In this document: piece after piece, positions 9,378 to 18,965 of the stretch
Layout: each line of letters starts with the position of its first letter
How positions within the stretch are numbered: the first letter of the stretch is position 1
From: Polynucleobacter sp. MWH-Berg-3C6
GTDB lineage: Bacteria; Pseudomonadota; Gammaproteobacteria; Burkholderiales; Burkholderiaceae
Direction: 5' to 3'
NCBI RefSeq assembly: GCF_018881855.1
Contig: NZ_JACVPN010000001.1
Span: forward strand, 744,001-808,000
Length of the DNA stretch: 64,000 bases
Position numbers and translations under genes: made by a program
The notes under the pieces: model-generated
The model's database searches: none
What the model was told of the DNA's origin: nothing
The model's input: the letters and a program-made list of their open reading frames with translations, nothing else

Positions 9378-10598
9378 TTAGATGATTCCTTTTTGCTGCA
9401 GTTCATTAATCGCAGCGTCATCGAGTTTGAGGCGCTCATGCAAAATTTCATTGGTATGCTGGCCCAGAGTTGGTGGCGCCATGCGAACTTCAGTCGGTGT
9501 TTTAGAGAGCTTCATTGGGCTGGCAACTAATTTCATATTGCCAACAGTAGGGTGCGGCACATTCAGTTGAATGTTTCTAGAAATCACCTGTTCATTTTCA
9601 AATACTTCTTTGAAATCATTGATAGGTCCGCACGGAACGTTTGCCTGCTCCAATAAAGCAATCCATTCACCTTTGGTTTTCTTGCGTGTCATATGCTCTA
9701 GCAAAGGTACTAATTGTTTGCGATGCTGCACCCGCAAAGGATTGCTGACATAGAGAGGGTTATCTGCCAAATGCTCCTCGCCGCCGACGCTGACAAAATG
9801 CCTAAATTGACCATCATTGCCAGCAGCCACAATGATCCAGCCGTCTGATGTTGGGAAAGTTTGATAAGGAACAATGATTGGAGAGGCATTGCCCCAGCGC
9901 TTTGGCACCTCGCCAGAGGTCAGGTAGGCGCTTGATATATTGGCCATCACGGCAATCTGTGTATCGAGTAAAGACATATCAATATATTGACCTTCACCCG
10001 TACGATCACGGTGAATGACTGCCGCCAGAATGGCGGAAGAGGCATACATGCCCGTAAAGATATCGGCAATGGCTACGCCCGATTTTTGTGGACTTGCACC
10101 CTCAAAGTCATGTGCTTCACCAGTAACACTCATAAAACCACCCATACCCTGGATTATGAAATCATAGCCAGGGCGATGCGCGTATGGACCAGTTTGCCCA
10201 AACCCCGTGATCGAGCAATAAATTACATCTGGCTTTACTTTTTTGAGGCTCTCATAGTCGAGGCCATATTTAGCCAAATCTCCAACCTTGTAGTTTTCAA
10301 TCACTACATCTGAATCGGCAGCAAGCTTACGAATAATTTCTTGACCTTCAGGCTTGGCAATATCAATCGTAATAGAGCGCTTGTTACGGTTGATGCAAAT
10401 AAAATAGGCAGATTCGTCAGTTTCTTTGCCATTGGCATCTTTGGCAAAGGGAGGCCCCCAATGGCGCGTATCGTCTCCAGCCCCAGGGCGCTCGACTTTA
10501 ATGACGTCGGCACCAAGGTCGGCCAGGTTCTGGGCGCACCAAGGACCAGCCAGTACGCGGCTAAGGTCTAAAACTCGAATATGACTTAAGGCTCCCAT
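9378..10598 (-). CDS. CaiB/BaiF family (family III) CoA-transferase
   Basis: Family III CoA-transferases move CoA between carboxylic acids through a mixed anhydride on a conserved Asp. The 406-residue protein opens with RVLDLSRVLAGPWCAQNLADLGADVIKVE, the family signature, and carries INRNKRSITID and ITGFGQTGPY. The catalytic Asp is D179 in VAIADIFTGMYA, matching Asp169 of formyl-CoA transferase. Length is normal. It is first in a leftward unit with the MFS transporter and is divergent from parE. The acid it uses is unknown; formyl-CoA:oxalate transferase is possible, but no oxalyl-CoA decarboxylase gene is nearby. Confidence 0.9.
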   Translation of the reverse strand: MGALSHIRVLDLSRVLAGPWCAQNLADLGADVIKVERPGAGDDTRHWGPPFAKDANGKETDESAYFICINRNKRSITIDIAKPEGQEIIRKLAADSDVVIENYKVGDLAKYGLDYESLKKVKPDVIYCSITGFGQTGPYAHRPGYDFIIQGMGGFMSVTGEAHDFEGASPQKSGVAIADIFTGMYASSAILAAVIHRDRTGEGQYIDMSLLDTQIAVMANISSAYLTSGEVPKRWGNASPIIVPYQTFPTSDGWIIVAAGNDGQFRHFVSVGGEEHLADNPLYVSNPLRVQHRKQLVPLLEHMTRKKTKGEWIALLEQANVPCGPINDFKEVFENEQVISRNIQLNVPHPTVGNMKLVASPMKLSKTPTEVRMAPPTLGQHTNEILHERLKLDDAAINELQQKGII

Positions 10599-10663
10599 CC
10601 CCTGATTTTGGCATGGATGACAGGGGAATTCTTGAAAAGTTCGGCTTAGGCCTCAGACATGAC

Positions 10664-10669
10664 TACAAT
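10664..10669 (+). promoter_or_regulatory. candidate -10 element of parE
   Basis: TACAAT ends eight bases before the parE ATG, so transcription would begin at or just before the start codon. No Shine-Dalgarno sequence is present, in line with a leaderless message. The -35 region is poor (TTCGGC at 18-bp spacing). Confidence 0.35.
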
Positions 10670-10677
10670 TTGCGCGC

Positions 10678-12666
10678 ATGGCTACCCGTAAAACTTCCGA
10701 ATACAGCGAATCGTCGATTCAGGTCCTAAAAGGCCTAGAACCAGTCCGTCAACGGCCGGGAATGTATACCCGAACCGATAACCCCCTGCACATCATCCAG
10801 GAGGTATTGGATAACGCTTCTGATGAAGCTCTGGGTGGATTTGGTAAGCAAATCATTGTGACTATGCATACCGACGGCAGCGTTAGCGTGGAAGACGATG
10901 GTCGAGGTATTCCGGTTGGTATGCATCCAACTGAAAAACTTCCCGTGGTGGAAATTGTCTTTACCCAATTACACGCTGGCGGCAAATTCGAAAAAGGTTC
11001 TGGTGGTGCCTATGCATTCTCTGGTGGCTTGCATGGTGTTGGCGTCTCTGTAACCAATGCCTTATCGAAGAGATTGGAAGTCACTGTTTGGCGTGATGGA
11101 CAAACCTCTTCATTGACCTTTGCTGATGGCAAGGTGATTGAGAAGCTCAAAACAAAACCATCATCTAAAGAAGATAAAGCCCATGGCACACGCGTTCGCG
11201 CTTGGCCAGATGGAAAGTATTTTGATAGCTCTGCTATTCCAATGGCAGACCTGACTCGCCTCCTGCGCTCCAAGGCTGTTTTGTTACCTGGCGTGAAGGT
11301 CACACTCATTCAAGAAAAATCTGGCGAGAGCCAAACCTGGCAATACGCACAAGGCTTGCGCGGCTACCTCAACGAAGCAATTGCCCAGGCTGGACATGGC
11401 CCAGAAGTTATTCCGCCCTTCGAAGGTGAGCAATACGCTACAGGTACAGGTGAGGAGGATTCTTTTGCCGAAGGTGAGGGCGCTGCATGGGTTGTTTGCT
11501 GGACCGAAGATGGTTCGCCAGTACGTGAGAGTTACGTTAATCTGATTCCGACACCTGCTGGTGGAACTCATGAAAGTGGTTTACGTGAAGGCCTCTTTAA
11601 TGCTGTGAAGGGCTTTATTGAAATGCATGCTCTGCAGCCCAAAGGTGTGAAGCTTATGCCTGAGGATGTGTTTGCACGCGCATCCTTTATTTTGTCTGCC
11701 AAAGTATTGGATCCACAGTTTCAAGGGCAAATCAAAGAGCGCCTCAATTCTCGGGATGCTGTGAGATTGGTATCGGGTTATGCGAAATCCGCTCTAGAAC
11801 TTTGGTTAAATCAGCACGTTGATTACGGTCGCAAACTGGCCGATCTCGTCATTAAGCAAGCCCAAGCAAGAACCAGAGCCGGTCAAAAAGTTGAGAAGAA
11901 AAAATCTTCTGGCGTTGCAGTGCTCCCAGGCAAACTCACTGACTGCGAGAGTCAAGATATCTCCATGAATGAGATCTTCCTAGTTGAGGGTGACTCGGCA
12001 GGTGGTTCAGCCAAAATGGGTCGTAATAAGGAATACCAGGCTATCCTCCCATTGCGCGGTAAGGTCCTCAATACCTGGGAAGCAGAGCGCGATCGCTTAT
12101 TCGCCAATAATGAAGTGCACGATATTGCAGTAGCCATTGGCGTGGATCCTCATGGTCTGAACGATGATCCGGATTTATCGAATTTGCGTTACGGCAAAGT
12201 TTGCATATTGTCTGATGCAGACGTTGATGGTGCCCATATTCAGGTGCTCCTACTAACACTGTTCTATAAGCACTTTCCAAAACTGATTGATTTAGGCCAT
12301 GTGCATATTTCTAGACCGCCACTCTTTAGAGTAGACGCTCCAGCACGGGGTAAAAAACCTGCGCAAAAAATTTATGCACTAGATTCAAGCGAGCTGCAAG
12401 CGATTGAAGATAAATTACGCAAAGACGGTGTCAAAGAATCAGCTTGGCAAATCTCCCGCTTTAAGGGTTTAGGTGAGATGAGTGCCGAGCAATTGTGGGA
12501 TACCACCCTGAACCCCGATACCCGTCGTTTATTGCCCGTAACTCTGGGATCCTGGACCGAAGATGAAACCTTTAAAACGATGGACATGTTGATGGGTAAA
12601 TCGGAATCTGGTGCTAGACGTGATTGGCTAGAAGAGCGCGGCAATGAAGTTGAGGCAGATATTTAA
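10678..12666 (+). CDS. parE: DNA topoisomerase IV subunit B ParE
   Basis: ParE is the ATPase subunit of topoisomerase IV, which decatenates daughter chromosomes. The 662-residue protein has the GHKL ATP site ([31 protein letters not shown]), the [15 protein letters not shown] motif at 437-445 and DADVDGAHI. It lacks the extra insert that GyrB of gram-negative bacteria carries and is paired with parC, which supports ParE over GyrB. The stop overlaps the parC start as TAATG. Confidence 0.95.
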   Translation: MATRKTSEYSESSIQVLKGLEPVRQRPGMYTRTDNPLHIIQEVLDNASDEALGGFGKQIIVTMHTDGSVSVEDDGRGIPVGMHPTEKLPVVEIVFTQLHAGGKFEKGSGGAYAFSGGLHGVGVSVTNALSKRLEVTVWRDGQTSSLTFADGKVIEKLKTKPSSKEDKAHGTRVRAWPDGKYFDSSAIPMADLTRLLRSKAVLLPGVKVTLIQEKSGESQTWQYAQGLRGYLNEAIAQAGHGPEVIPPFEGEQYATGTGEEDSFAEGEGAAWVVCWTEDGSPVRESYVNLIPTPAGGTHESGLREGLFNAVKGFIEMHALQPKGVKLMPEDVFARASFILSAKVLDPQFQGQIKERLNSRDAVRLVSGYAKSALELWLNQHVDYGRKLADLVIKQAQARTRAGQKVEKKKSSGVAVLPGKLTDCESQDISMNEIFLVEGDSAGGSAKMGRNKEYQAILPLRGKVLNTWEAERDRLFANNEVHDIAVAIGVDPHGLNDDPDLSNLRYGKVCILSDADVDGAHIQVLLLTLFYKHFPKLIDLGHVHISRPPLFRVDAPARGKKPAQKIYALDSSELQAIEDKLRKDGVKESAWQISRFKGLGEMSAEQLWDTTLNPDTRRLLPVTLGSWTEDETFKTMDMLMGKSESGARRDWLEERGNEVEADI

Positions 12667-15122
12667 TGGCAACCAAGAAAACTCCAGGCAAAAAATCTGC
12701 TGCAGAGCAAGCGGATTTATTTTCCAATCCAATCGAGATGGATATCGTCGAGGTAGATGATGCTCCAAAAGCCAGTCCATCCTCTAAAGGTCCTCAGGGT
12801 CCAAACGATCCACATGATCCTAAAACAATGGATCTGAACGAAGACAATAAAGATAGCTTGACTCTAGCGGTTTATGCAGAGCGTGCTTATCTGGATTACG
12901 CCATTAGCGTTGTAAAAGGCCGTGCACTACCAGAAGTGGCTGATGGTCAAAAACCAGTACAACGCCGCATTTTGTTCTCGATGAATGAAATGGGTCTGCG
13001 TGCTGATGCTAAGCCAGTAAAGAGTGCCCGCGTGGTGGGCGATGTATTGGGTAAGTTCCATCCGCACGGAGATCAATCCGCATATGACGCATTAGTGCGT
13101 TTAGCGCAGAGCTTTTCATTACGTTATCCCTTAATTGATGGCCAAGGTAATTTCGGCTCACGTGATGGTGATGGCGCTGCAGCAATGCGTTACACCGAAG
13201 CACGTCTTACCAAGATTGCTGGTTTGCTATTAAGTGAGATCGATGAAGGAACGGTGGATTTTGCTCCGAACTATGACGGCTCATTTCAAGAGCCCAAACT
13301 TTTACCAGCACGACTGCCGTTTGTTCTATTAAATGGCGCCTCTGGTATTGCTGTTGGTATGGCTACCGAGATTCCTTCACATAATTTACGTGAAGTTGCG
13401 AGCGCCGCAATTGCTTTGATGAAGTCTCCAAAGCTCTCTACCGCTGATTTGCTAGGTATCATGCCTGGCCCTGATTACCCGGGCGGTGGGCAAATCATTT
13501 CCTCTACAGCAGAGATTGCTCAGATCTATGAAACCGGCCGTGGCAGTATTAAAGTCCGGGCTCGCTGGTCCGTAGAAGAGTTAGCTCGCGGCCAATGGCA
13601 GATCGTTGTCAATGAGCTGCCTCCTGCAACTTCTTCTCAGCGGGTATTGCAAGAGATTGAAGAAATCACCAATCCAAAAGTGAAGGTAGGTAAAAAGACC
13701 CTCACGCCAGAGCAAAATAATCTCAAATCTACCATTCTGAATGTCTTAGATGGCGTTCGTGATGAATCCAGTAAAGATGCTGCAGTACGTTTGGTATTTG
13801 AGCCTAAGAGTAAAAATATTGACGTCAATGAGTTCGTTAATCTGTTGCTGGCGCATACCTCCTTAGAATCCAATGCGCCTATGAACCTAGTCATGATTGG
13901 TAATGATGGTCGTCCGCGCCAAAAAGGTCTCAAAGAGATTCTGACTGAGTGGGTTGAATTCAGGGTTGCTACCGTAACCCGCCGTACACAACACCGCTTA
14001 GGTAAGGTTAAAGACCGCATGCATATTTTGGAAGGGCGCTTAACGGTTCTTCTCAATATTGATAAGGTCATCAAGATCATTCGCAACAGCGATGAGCCGA
14101 AAGCTGATCTGATTAAAGAATTTAAACTCTCTGATCGTCAAGCTGAAGACATATTGGATATCCGCTTGCGTCAATTGGCTCGTCTTGAAGGCATCAAGAT
14201 TGAACAAGAGCTCAAAGAGCTCAAAGCTGAGCGAGATGATTTAGAGGGCTTGCTGCAGAGCGATACAACATTGCGTAAGCGCATCGTGAAAGAAATTGAA
14301 TCTGATATGAAGGACTTTGGTGATGATCGCCGCACCTTGATTCAGGAAGATAAGCGCGCTATTGCAGAAACAAAAGTGATTGATGAACCAGTCACAGTGA
14401 TTGTTTCTCAAAAAGGTTGGGTGCGCGTGCGTCAGGGTCATGAGCATGACTCAACTCAATTTAGCTTTAAGGCAGGAGATGCCATGTATGACACCTTTGA
14501 GGTCCGTACGGTAGATGTCATCCAAGGCTTTGGCAGTGATGGTCGTGTCTACACGGTGCCTGTCAGTGAGTTGCCGGGAGCGCGTGGTGATGGATCGCCA
14601 TTAACCAGCTTTGTTAACTTAGCCCCTGGCTCGCAAATGGTTGCTTACTATGCCGGTCAGCCAGACGATTTAGTGTTGCTCTCCACTAAAGCAGGTTACG
14701 GCTTCTTGGCAAACGTGGCTGATATGAGTACCCGCAATAAAGCAGGAAAATCGTTTGTGAGTATTGATGCAAAGGTTCCTGGAGATGCACCTTTGGGCGC
14801 AGTTAAAGTCAAGGTTGGCATGAAGCAGGTTGCTTGCTTGTCACAAGCCTCTAAATTATTAGTATTCCCATTAGATGAGCTCAAACGTTTACCCACTGGC
14901 GGCAAGGGTGTGATCTTAATGGGCTTGGACGATAAAGAATTCTTAGCCTCAGCTATCGCTGTTGGTCCGGATGGCGCTACTTATGCTGGGGCTGGTCGTG
15001 CAGGTAAACCAACGGAACTGAATTTGGATGCAAAGACGCTCAAATCTTTTGCTGGTAATCGCGCACGCAAGGGTCACTTTGTTGAGCCGCGTCTGAAAGA
15101 CGGCAAGCTAAAGGCAAACTAA
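12666..15122 (+). CDS. parC: DNA topoisomerase IV subunit A ParC
   Basis: ParC is the DNA-cleaving subunit of topoisomerase IV. Catalytic Tyr is Y176 in [10 protein letters not shown]. At 818 residues it is about 65 longer than the E. coli protein because of a Lys-, Pro- and Asp-rich N-terminal tail of about 60 residues. In the quinolone pocket the sequence is [11 protein letters not shown]: Gln137 replaces the Ser80 of E. coli ParC and Asp141 replaces Glu84. The C-terminal half has the repeated blade pattern of the DNA-wrapping domain. Translation is coupled to parE by a one-base overlap. Confidence 0.95.
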   Translation: MATKKTPGKKSAAEQADLFSNPIEMDIVEVDDAPKASPSSKGPQGPNDPHDPKTMDLNEDNKDSLTLAVYAERAYLDYAISVVKGRALPEVADGQKPVQRRILFSMNEMGLRADAKPVKSARVVGDVLGKFHPHGDQSAYDALVRLAQSFSLRYPLIDGQGNFGSRDGDGAAAMRYTEARLTKIAGLLLSEIDEGTVDFAPNYDGSFQEPKLLPARLPFVLLNGASGIAVGMATEIPSHNLREVASAAIALMKSPKLSTADLLGIMPGPDYPGGGQIISSTAEIAQIYETGRGSIKVRARWSVEELARGQWQIVVNELPPATSSQRVLQEIEEITNPKVKVGKKTLTPEQNNLKSTILNVLDGVRDESSKDAAVRLVFEPKSKNIDVNEFVNLLLAHTSLESNAPMNLVMIGNDGRPRQKGLKEILTEWVEFRVATVTRRTQHRLGKVKDRMHILEGRLTVLLNIDKVIKIIRNSDEPKADLIKEFKLSDRQAEDILDIRLRQLARLEGIKIEQELKELKAERDDLEGLLQSDTTLRKRIVKEIESDMKDFGDDRRTLIQEDKRAIAETKVIDEPVTVIVSQKGWVRVRQGHEHDSTQFSFKAGDAMYDTFEVRTVDVIQGFGSDGRVYTVPVSELPGARGDGSPLTSFVNLAPGSQMVAYYAGQPDDLVLLSTKAGYGFLANVADMSTRNKAGKSFVSIDAKVPGDAPLGAVKVKVGMKQVACLSQASKLLVFPLDELKRLPTGGKGVILMGLDDKEFLASAIAVGPDGATYAGAGRAGKPTELNLDAKTLKSFAGNRARKGHFVEPRLKDGKLKAN

Positions 15123-15137
15123 GCAAACTAGAAAATA

Positions 15138-16097
15138 TTAGTTTTTCTTTGGAACGCTAATGCCGTATTTAACGGCTATGACCTCGGCCAGAATCGATAC
15201 TGCGATCTCTGGCGGGGTTAGTGCTCCGATATAAAGTCCTACAGGTCCATGCAGCCTATCAACCTGTTCTTGGTTGAGATCGAATTCTAAGAGTCGCTCT
15301 TTGCGTTTTTGTGTGTTCTTCCGACTTCCCAATGCACCCACATAAAAGGCAGAGGATTTCAAGGCTTCCATAAGGGCCATATCATCCAACTTTGGGTCAT
15401 GAGTGAGCGCTATGACGGCGGTATGAGGGTCAACTCCAATCTCAAGCAATACATCATCAGGCATGCCCTTAAAGAAAATAATATCGTCACGATTTAAGCC
15501 TTCGGCATATTCTTCACGGGGATCAATCACAATCACTTCAAAATCAGATGCCAGCGCAAAATCTGCTGTGTAGAGCGATAGTTGGCCGGCTCCAATAATG
15601 ACCATCCGCCAACGTGGGCCATAGGTAGTTTGCATTTCTTGATCATTGCAAACAAATTCATCATGACGAGATCCGTCACTGAGAGTCGATTTGCCTGTAC
15701 TTAAATTTACTGTGCGGCGTGTGATTTGATGTGAAGAGATTTGCTCCAGTAGTTTCTCTAGTACTCCAAGTTCTGGTCTTGGTTCAACTAGCAGCCTTAA
15801 AGTTCCACCACAGGGAAGGCCAAAGCGAGCAGCTTCTTGTTGGCTAACTCCATAAACCACCATTTCAGGGGTGGCCCTTGTCAAAATTTCTGTTTGCACA
15901 CGACGTATCAAATCATCTTCAACACAGCCACCGGATACAGAGCCCGATACTTGACCATCATCCCGAATGGCAAGCCATGATCCGATAGGTCTGGGAGCAG
16001 ATCCCCAAGTCTGCACAACCGTAGCAATGGCTACTGAGTGGCCAGCTTTAAGCCAGTTAACGGCAGATTGGAGGACGCTTAAATCAGTGCTATTCAT
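15138..16097 (-). CDS. XdhC/CoxI family molybdoenzyme maturation protein
   Basis: XdhC proteins bind molybdenum cofactor, help its sulfuration and insert it into xanthine-dehydrogenase-type enzymes. The 319-residue protein has the N-terminal XdhC_CoxI domain (GSAPRPIGSWLAI, GSVSGGCVEDDL, GLPCGGTLRLLVEP with its conserved Cys) and a C-terminal Rossmann domain with VIIGAGQLS and ALTHDPKLDD followed by YVGALGSRKN. It converges with parC (15 bp apart) and is divergent from the MocA-like gene. No molybdenum hydroxylase genes are in the window, so its client enzyme lies elsewhere. Confidence 0.88.
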   Translation of the reverse strand: MNSTDLSVLQSAVNWLKAGHSVAIATVVQTWGSAPRPIGSWLAIRDDGQVSGSVSGGCVEDDLIRRVQTEILTRATPEMVVYGVSQQEAARFGLPCGGTLRLLVEPRPELGVLEKLLEQISSHQITRRTVNLSTGKSTLSDGSRHDEFVCNDQEMQTTYGPRWRMVIIGAGQLSLYTADFALASDFEVIVIDPREEYAEGLNRDDIIFFKGMPDDVLLEIGVDPHTAVIALTHDPKLDDMALMEALKSSAFYVGALGSRKNTQKRKERLLEFDLNQEQVDRLHGPVGLYIGALTPPEIAVSILAEVIAVKYGISVPKKN

Positions 16098-16151
16098 GCT
16101 GTGTTTTGTCTTTATTGTTTATTTTCTAGTTTCCTATTTATTATCACTCTA

Positions 16152-16802
16152 ATGACGTCTTTAGGTAAGAATCCCAGCCCTCCAAATCTCCGCCTAGCAA
16201 TACTGTTGCTTGCTGCAGGCGAGGGGAGTCGTTTGGGCTCAATTCCCAAGGCGCTTTTGCACAAGAAAGGCAAAAGCCTTTTAAGTCATTTTTGCAATTC
16301 GCTTAAGGCATTCTCTCCAGTTGAGTTTGTTGTTGTTACTGGCTTTCATGAAGGGGTGATTGAGGCGGAATTAAAACAACTCCGAGAGAATCATGATTTG
16401 CCAATTCAATCAGTACGCAATCCCCATCCCGAATTGGGACAAGCATCGTCTGTCCGCTTTGGTCTTGAAGCCTTACAAAGTAATTACGAGGTTTTGTTGG
16501 TGGCACTGTGTGACCAACCCCTGGTAGGAGGCGATGAAATCAGCTTATTGCTCAGACAATTTGAACAGCGTGATCAGCAGAAAGAAGTGATACTGCCAGT
16601 AGTGGGCTCGCAGCGCGGTAACCCAGTGGTGTTTTCACGCAAAGTGATTGCTGATATCTTGGCAATACCGGCGATGGTATGCAGGCCCTTTATGGATCAG
16701 CACCCAGAGCTAGTGCAGATTTTTGCTACTGATAATCAGGCATACATTGCTGATGTTGACACCGATGCCGACATCAGCAAGTTTGATTTGCAACGCGCTT
16801 AA
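16152..16802 (+). CDS. MobA/MocA-like molybdenum cofactor nucleotidyltransferase
   Basis: A 216-residue NTP-transferase-fold protein with the nucleotide-binding start LLLAAGEGSRLGSIPKALL and the metal-site segment ALCDQPLVGG. This pattern is that of MocA/MobA proteins, which add CMP or GMP to molybdopterin. The neighbouring XdhC gene favours the cytidylyl type (MocA) used by xanthine-dehydrogenase-family enzymes. I chose the ATG at 16152; an upstream in-frame ATG at 16101 would add a hydrophobic stretch unlike the family and would lie four bases from the divergent XdhC start. Confidence 0.8.
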   Translation: MTSLGKNPSPPNLRLAILLLAAGEGSRLGSIPKALLHKKGKSLLSHFCNSLKAFSPVEFVVVTGFHEGVIEAELKQLRENHDLPIQSVRNPHPELGQASSVRFGLEALQSNYEVLLVALCDQPLVGGDEISLLLRQFEQRDQQKEVILPVVGSQRGNPVVFSRKVIADILAIPAMVCRPFMDQHPELVQIFATDNQAYIADVDTDADISKFDLQRA

Positions 16803-16805
16803 AGT

Positions 16806-17264
16806 TTAGATCTCGGCAATTAATTCAATTTCAACGCAAGCACCTAAGGGAATTTGCGCCACACCAAATGCACTTCGTGCATGCTTGCCTGCATCTCCAA
16901 AGACTTCAAAAAGTAATTCTGAGCAGCCATTAATGACTAAGTGTTGTTCGGTGTATTGATCGGTTGAATTGACAAGCCCCATCACTTTGACAATGCGTTT
17001 GATTTTATCCAATGAGCCTAAATGGTTCTGCAGTGTAGACATGAGATCAATCGCAATGGATCTAGCTGCAGCCTTGCCAGCTTCCGTATCCATATCTTTG
17101 CCTAACTTTCCAACCCAAGGCTTGCCATCTTTCTTTGCAATATGACCCGACAGGAAAACGGTATTACCTGAGGTGGCAGCCATGACGTAAGCGGCGGCAG
17201 GGGGTCCGGCTGGAGGTAACTCAATGCCGAGGGATTTAAGGCGATCAAGGTAAGAATTGCTCAT
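16806..17264 (-). CDS. RidA (YjgF/YER057c/UK114) family protein
   Basis: RidA-family proteins deaminate reactive enamine/imine intermediates from amino acid metabolism. The 152-residue protein shows TVFLSGHIA, the HARSAFGVAQIPLGACVEIELIA block with the conserved Arg before the Cys/Val-Glu strand, and the expected C-terminus. It belongs to the longer YjgF-like subgroup (150 rather than 130 residues), whose substrates are less certain than those of canonical RidA. It converges with the MocA-like gene with only three bases between stops. Confidence 0.85.
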   Translation of the reverse strand: MSNSYLDRLKSLGIELPPAGPPAAAYVMAATSGNTVFLSGHIAKKDGKPWVGKLGKDMDTEAGKAAARSIAIDLMSTLQNHLGSLDKIKRIVKVMGLVNSTDQYTEQHLVINGCSELLFEVFGDAGKHARSAFGVAQIPLGACVEIELIAEI

Positions 17265-17393
17265 GTTTTTGAATCCTGATTAACGAGATGATGAATCTTA
17301 CTGGGAAGCGCTTGAGCCCAGTATTTTTCAGTATTTTTACGGGTTTTGGGTTGCCAAATGGGTCAAACAATGGCTCTAGACGCCTCAGTCCGC

Positions 17394-17399
17394 TATACT
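17394..17399 (+). promoter_or_regulatory. candidate -10 element of the cytochrome c pair
   Basis: TATACT lies about 43 bases before the first cytochrome start in a 177-bp intergenic stretch. No clear -35 hexamer is seen at standard spacing, so support is modest. Confidence 0.35.
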
Positions 17400-17441
17400 C
17401 TTGCTGATTGATTTAAACCGAACTCATTAATACAGATTTCT

Positions 17442-17807
17442 ATGAAAAAACTAACAGTTCTCCCTCAATTGCTTGTTGCTACTTCTTTGGTGCTGACTGG
17501 TTTTGCCGCCCAAGCGCAAGAAGTAAAAGGTAATGCTGCGGCTGGTAACGCCAAAGTATGGCTTTGTGTTGGCTGCCACTCTATTCCAGACTACCGTGCT
17601 GACTATCCTTTAGTTTATAAAGTGCCAATGCTAGGTGGCCAAAATGCAGCCTACATTGCTAGCTCTTTAGCCGCATACAAAAAGGGCGAACGAAAGCATC
17701 CAACGATGCGCGCCATCGCAGGTAGCCTGTCTGATCAAGATATGGCCGATCTTGGCGAATACTATGCTGCGCAAACAGCCAGCTCACCTAACAACCCATT
17801 GAAGTGA
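17442..17807 (+). CDS. periplasmic class I cytochrome c
   Basis: A 121-residue exported protein with a signal peptide (charged MKK, hydrophobic core, AQA before the likely cleavage near residue 26), one haem site CVGCH (42-46) and a probable axial Met in HPTMRAIA. Small c-type cytochromes like this carry electrons in the periplasm. It lies 13 bases before a second, similar cytochrome, so the two are co-transcribed. Between them they resemble the two halves of a dihaem c4-type protein, but each has its own signal peptide. The electron partners are not in the window. Confidence 0.88.
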   Translation: MKKLTVLPQLLVATSLVLTGFAAQAQEVKGNAAAGNAKVWLCVGCHSIPDYRADYPLVYKVPMLGGQNAAYIASSLAAYKKGERKHPTMRAIAGSLSDQDMADLGEYYAAQTASSPNNPLK

Positions 17808-17820
17808 TAGAGACACGTTT

Positions 17821-18165
17821 ATGAAATTCGCACTAATTACAGCCGTTTTGCTCTCAAGTATTGGTATTGCTAATGCTGCTAGCGTAGATAAAGGTAAGGC
17901 TCTTGTAGAGAAGGCCAATTGCGCCTCTTGTCATGGCGCTGGACTCAATGCACCAATCCTGCCTGTTTATCCCAAGCTTGCAGGTCAGTATTCTGACTAT
18001 CTTTACTATGCGTTAAAGGCATACAAGGTAGGCAACGGTAACCCACAATACGGTCGTAATAACGCCATCATGGGATCGCAAGTTCAAGCATTCTCTGATG
18101 CTGATTTGCAAGATATTGCTGCTTACATTGCTTCTTTACCTGGAAACTTCGTTATTAAGAAGTAA
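17821..18165 (+). CDS. periplasmic class I cytochrome c
   Basis: A 114-residue protein with a signal peptide (MKFALITAVLLSSIGIANA), haem site CASCH (34-38) and a likely axial Met in NAIMGSQ. PKLAGQ followed by YLYYALKAYK is the usual middle part of cytochrome c553/c4 domains. It follows the first cytochrome closely and is ended by a hairpin. Function as a soluble electron carrier is established for the family; the partner is unknown. Confidence 0.88.
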   Translation: MKFALITAVLLSSIGIANAASVDKGKALVEKANCASCHGAGLNAPILPVYPKLAGQYSDYLYYALKAYKVGNGNPQYGRNNAIMGSQVQAFSDADLQDIAAYIASLPGNFVIKK

Positions 18166-18186
18166 GCTCTACCTTCAGTAGAAAAA

Positions 18187-18211
18187 AGGCTTAGAATCAT
18201 CTTCTAAGCCT
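18187..18211. terminator. bidirectional rho-independent terminator
   Basis: AGGCTTAGAA and TTCTAAGCCT form a 10-bp perfect stem with a five-base loop, flanked by an A-run on the left and a T-rich stretch on the right. It separates the converging cytochrome and GntR genes. Confidence 0.8.
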
Positions 18212-18233
18212 CTGTTCTTTATGGGATTTATTT

Positions 18234-18872
18234 CTATCTGAGGGCTTCTAAACCTCGAGCAAAGTGCTTTCGCATGGCCGCTTCTGCTGCCAATTCATCT
18301 CTTTTGAGTATTGCCCTAAGAATATCGCGATGCTCAACGAGGGATGCTTGCAGTCTCCCGGTGCTAGTTAATGAATCTTTACGATGGAGTTTGAGTACTT
18401 TACGTAAATCTGCAATCACGCCATTCATCCAACGATTTCCAGCAATTTCTTGGATTAGCTCATGAAATTTGCTATTAATCTCAAAGAATTGCTCAATATC
18501 ACGATCAGCTGCTGCTTTTTCTAAGCGATGGTGAAGGTGGTCTAGCAGGTTTAGCTCATCTTCTGAAGCTTTAAGGGCGGACTCTCTTGCTGCCTGACAC
18601 TCTAATAGCGATAACACTGTGAAGATTTGCTCTAAATCACCACGATTAACCTCGGTAACGTAGGCGCCTCTACGCATCTTGATGGTAATAAGCCCCTCAG
18701 ATGCCAATACCTTGATAGCTTCCCGCATTGGCGTTCTGCTAATGCCGTATTGCTCAGCTAGTGATTGTTCGTCCAGCCAGCTTCCTGGGGCTAACTGCTT
18801 GCTAAAGATCTGCTCCCGTAGTCTGTCTGCTACGTCTTCATATAGCGGTCGATTTATCAGTTTTGTATTCAT
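18234..18872 (-). CDS. GntR family (FadR/FCD subfamily) transcriptional regulator
   Basis: An N-terminal winged helix-turn-helix (about residues 8-75: [25 protein letters not shown], then [18 protein letters not shown]) is followed by an all-helical FCD ligand-binding domain with [20 protein letters not shown] and MRKHFARG, whose Asp/His residues usually bind metal or a carboxylate ligand. The ATG at 18872 is chosen over a TTG 27 bases upstream. The gene is divergent from the methylmalonyl-CoA mutase operon, and its start codon lies inside a perfect palindrome, so control of itself and of the propionyl-CoA genes is likely but inferred. Confidence 0.9.
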   Translation of the reverse strand: MNTKLINRPLYEDVADRLREQIFSKQLAPGSWLDEQSLAEQYGISRTPMREAIKVLASEGLITIKMRRGAYVTEVNRGDLEQIFTVLSLLECQAARESALKASEDELNLLDHLHHRLEKAAADRDIEQFFEINSKFHELIQEIAGNRWMNGVIADLRKVLKLHRKDSLTSTGRLQASLVEHRDILRAILKRDELAAEAAMRKHFARGLEALR

Positions 18873-18884
18873 AATTATGAATAC
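18865..18884. promoter_or_regulatory. 20-bp perfect palindrome, candidate GntR operator
   Basis: GTATTCATAA is followed directly by its reverse complement TTATGAATAC. The palindrome covers the regulator start codon and lies about 80 bp upstream of the mutase start. Size, symmetry and position are those of a GntR-family operator. Confidence 0.55.
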
Positions 18885-18965
18885 ATCATAGCTGGACAAA
18901 TTCTAAATAGTCAAGCAGAATTAGAGAAATTAGGTGCAATGCAACAAATTTACCAGGAGTGCTTT

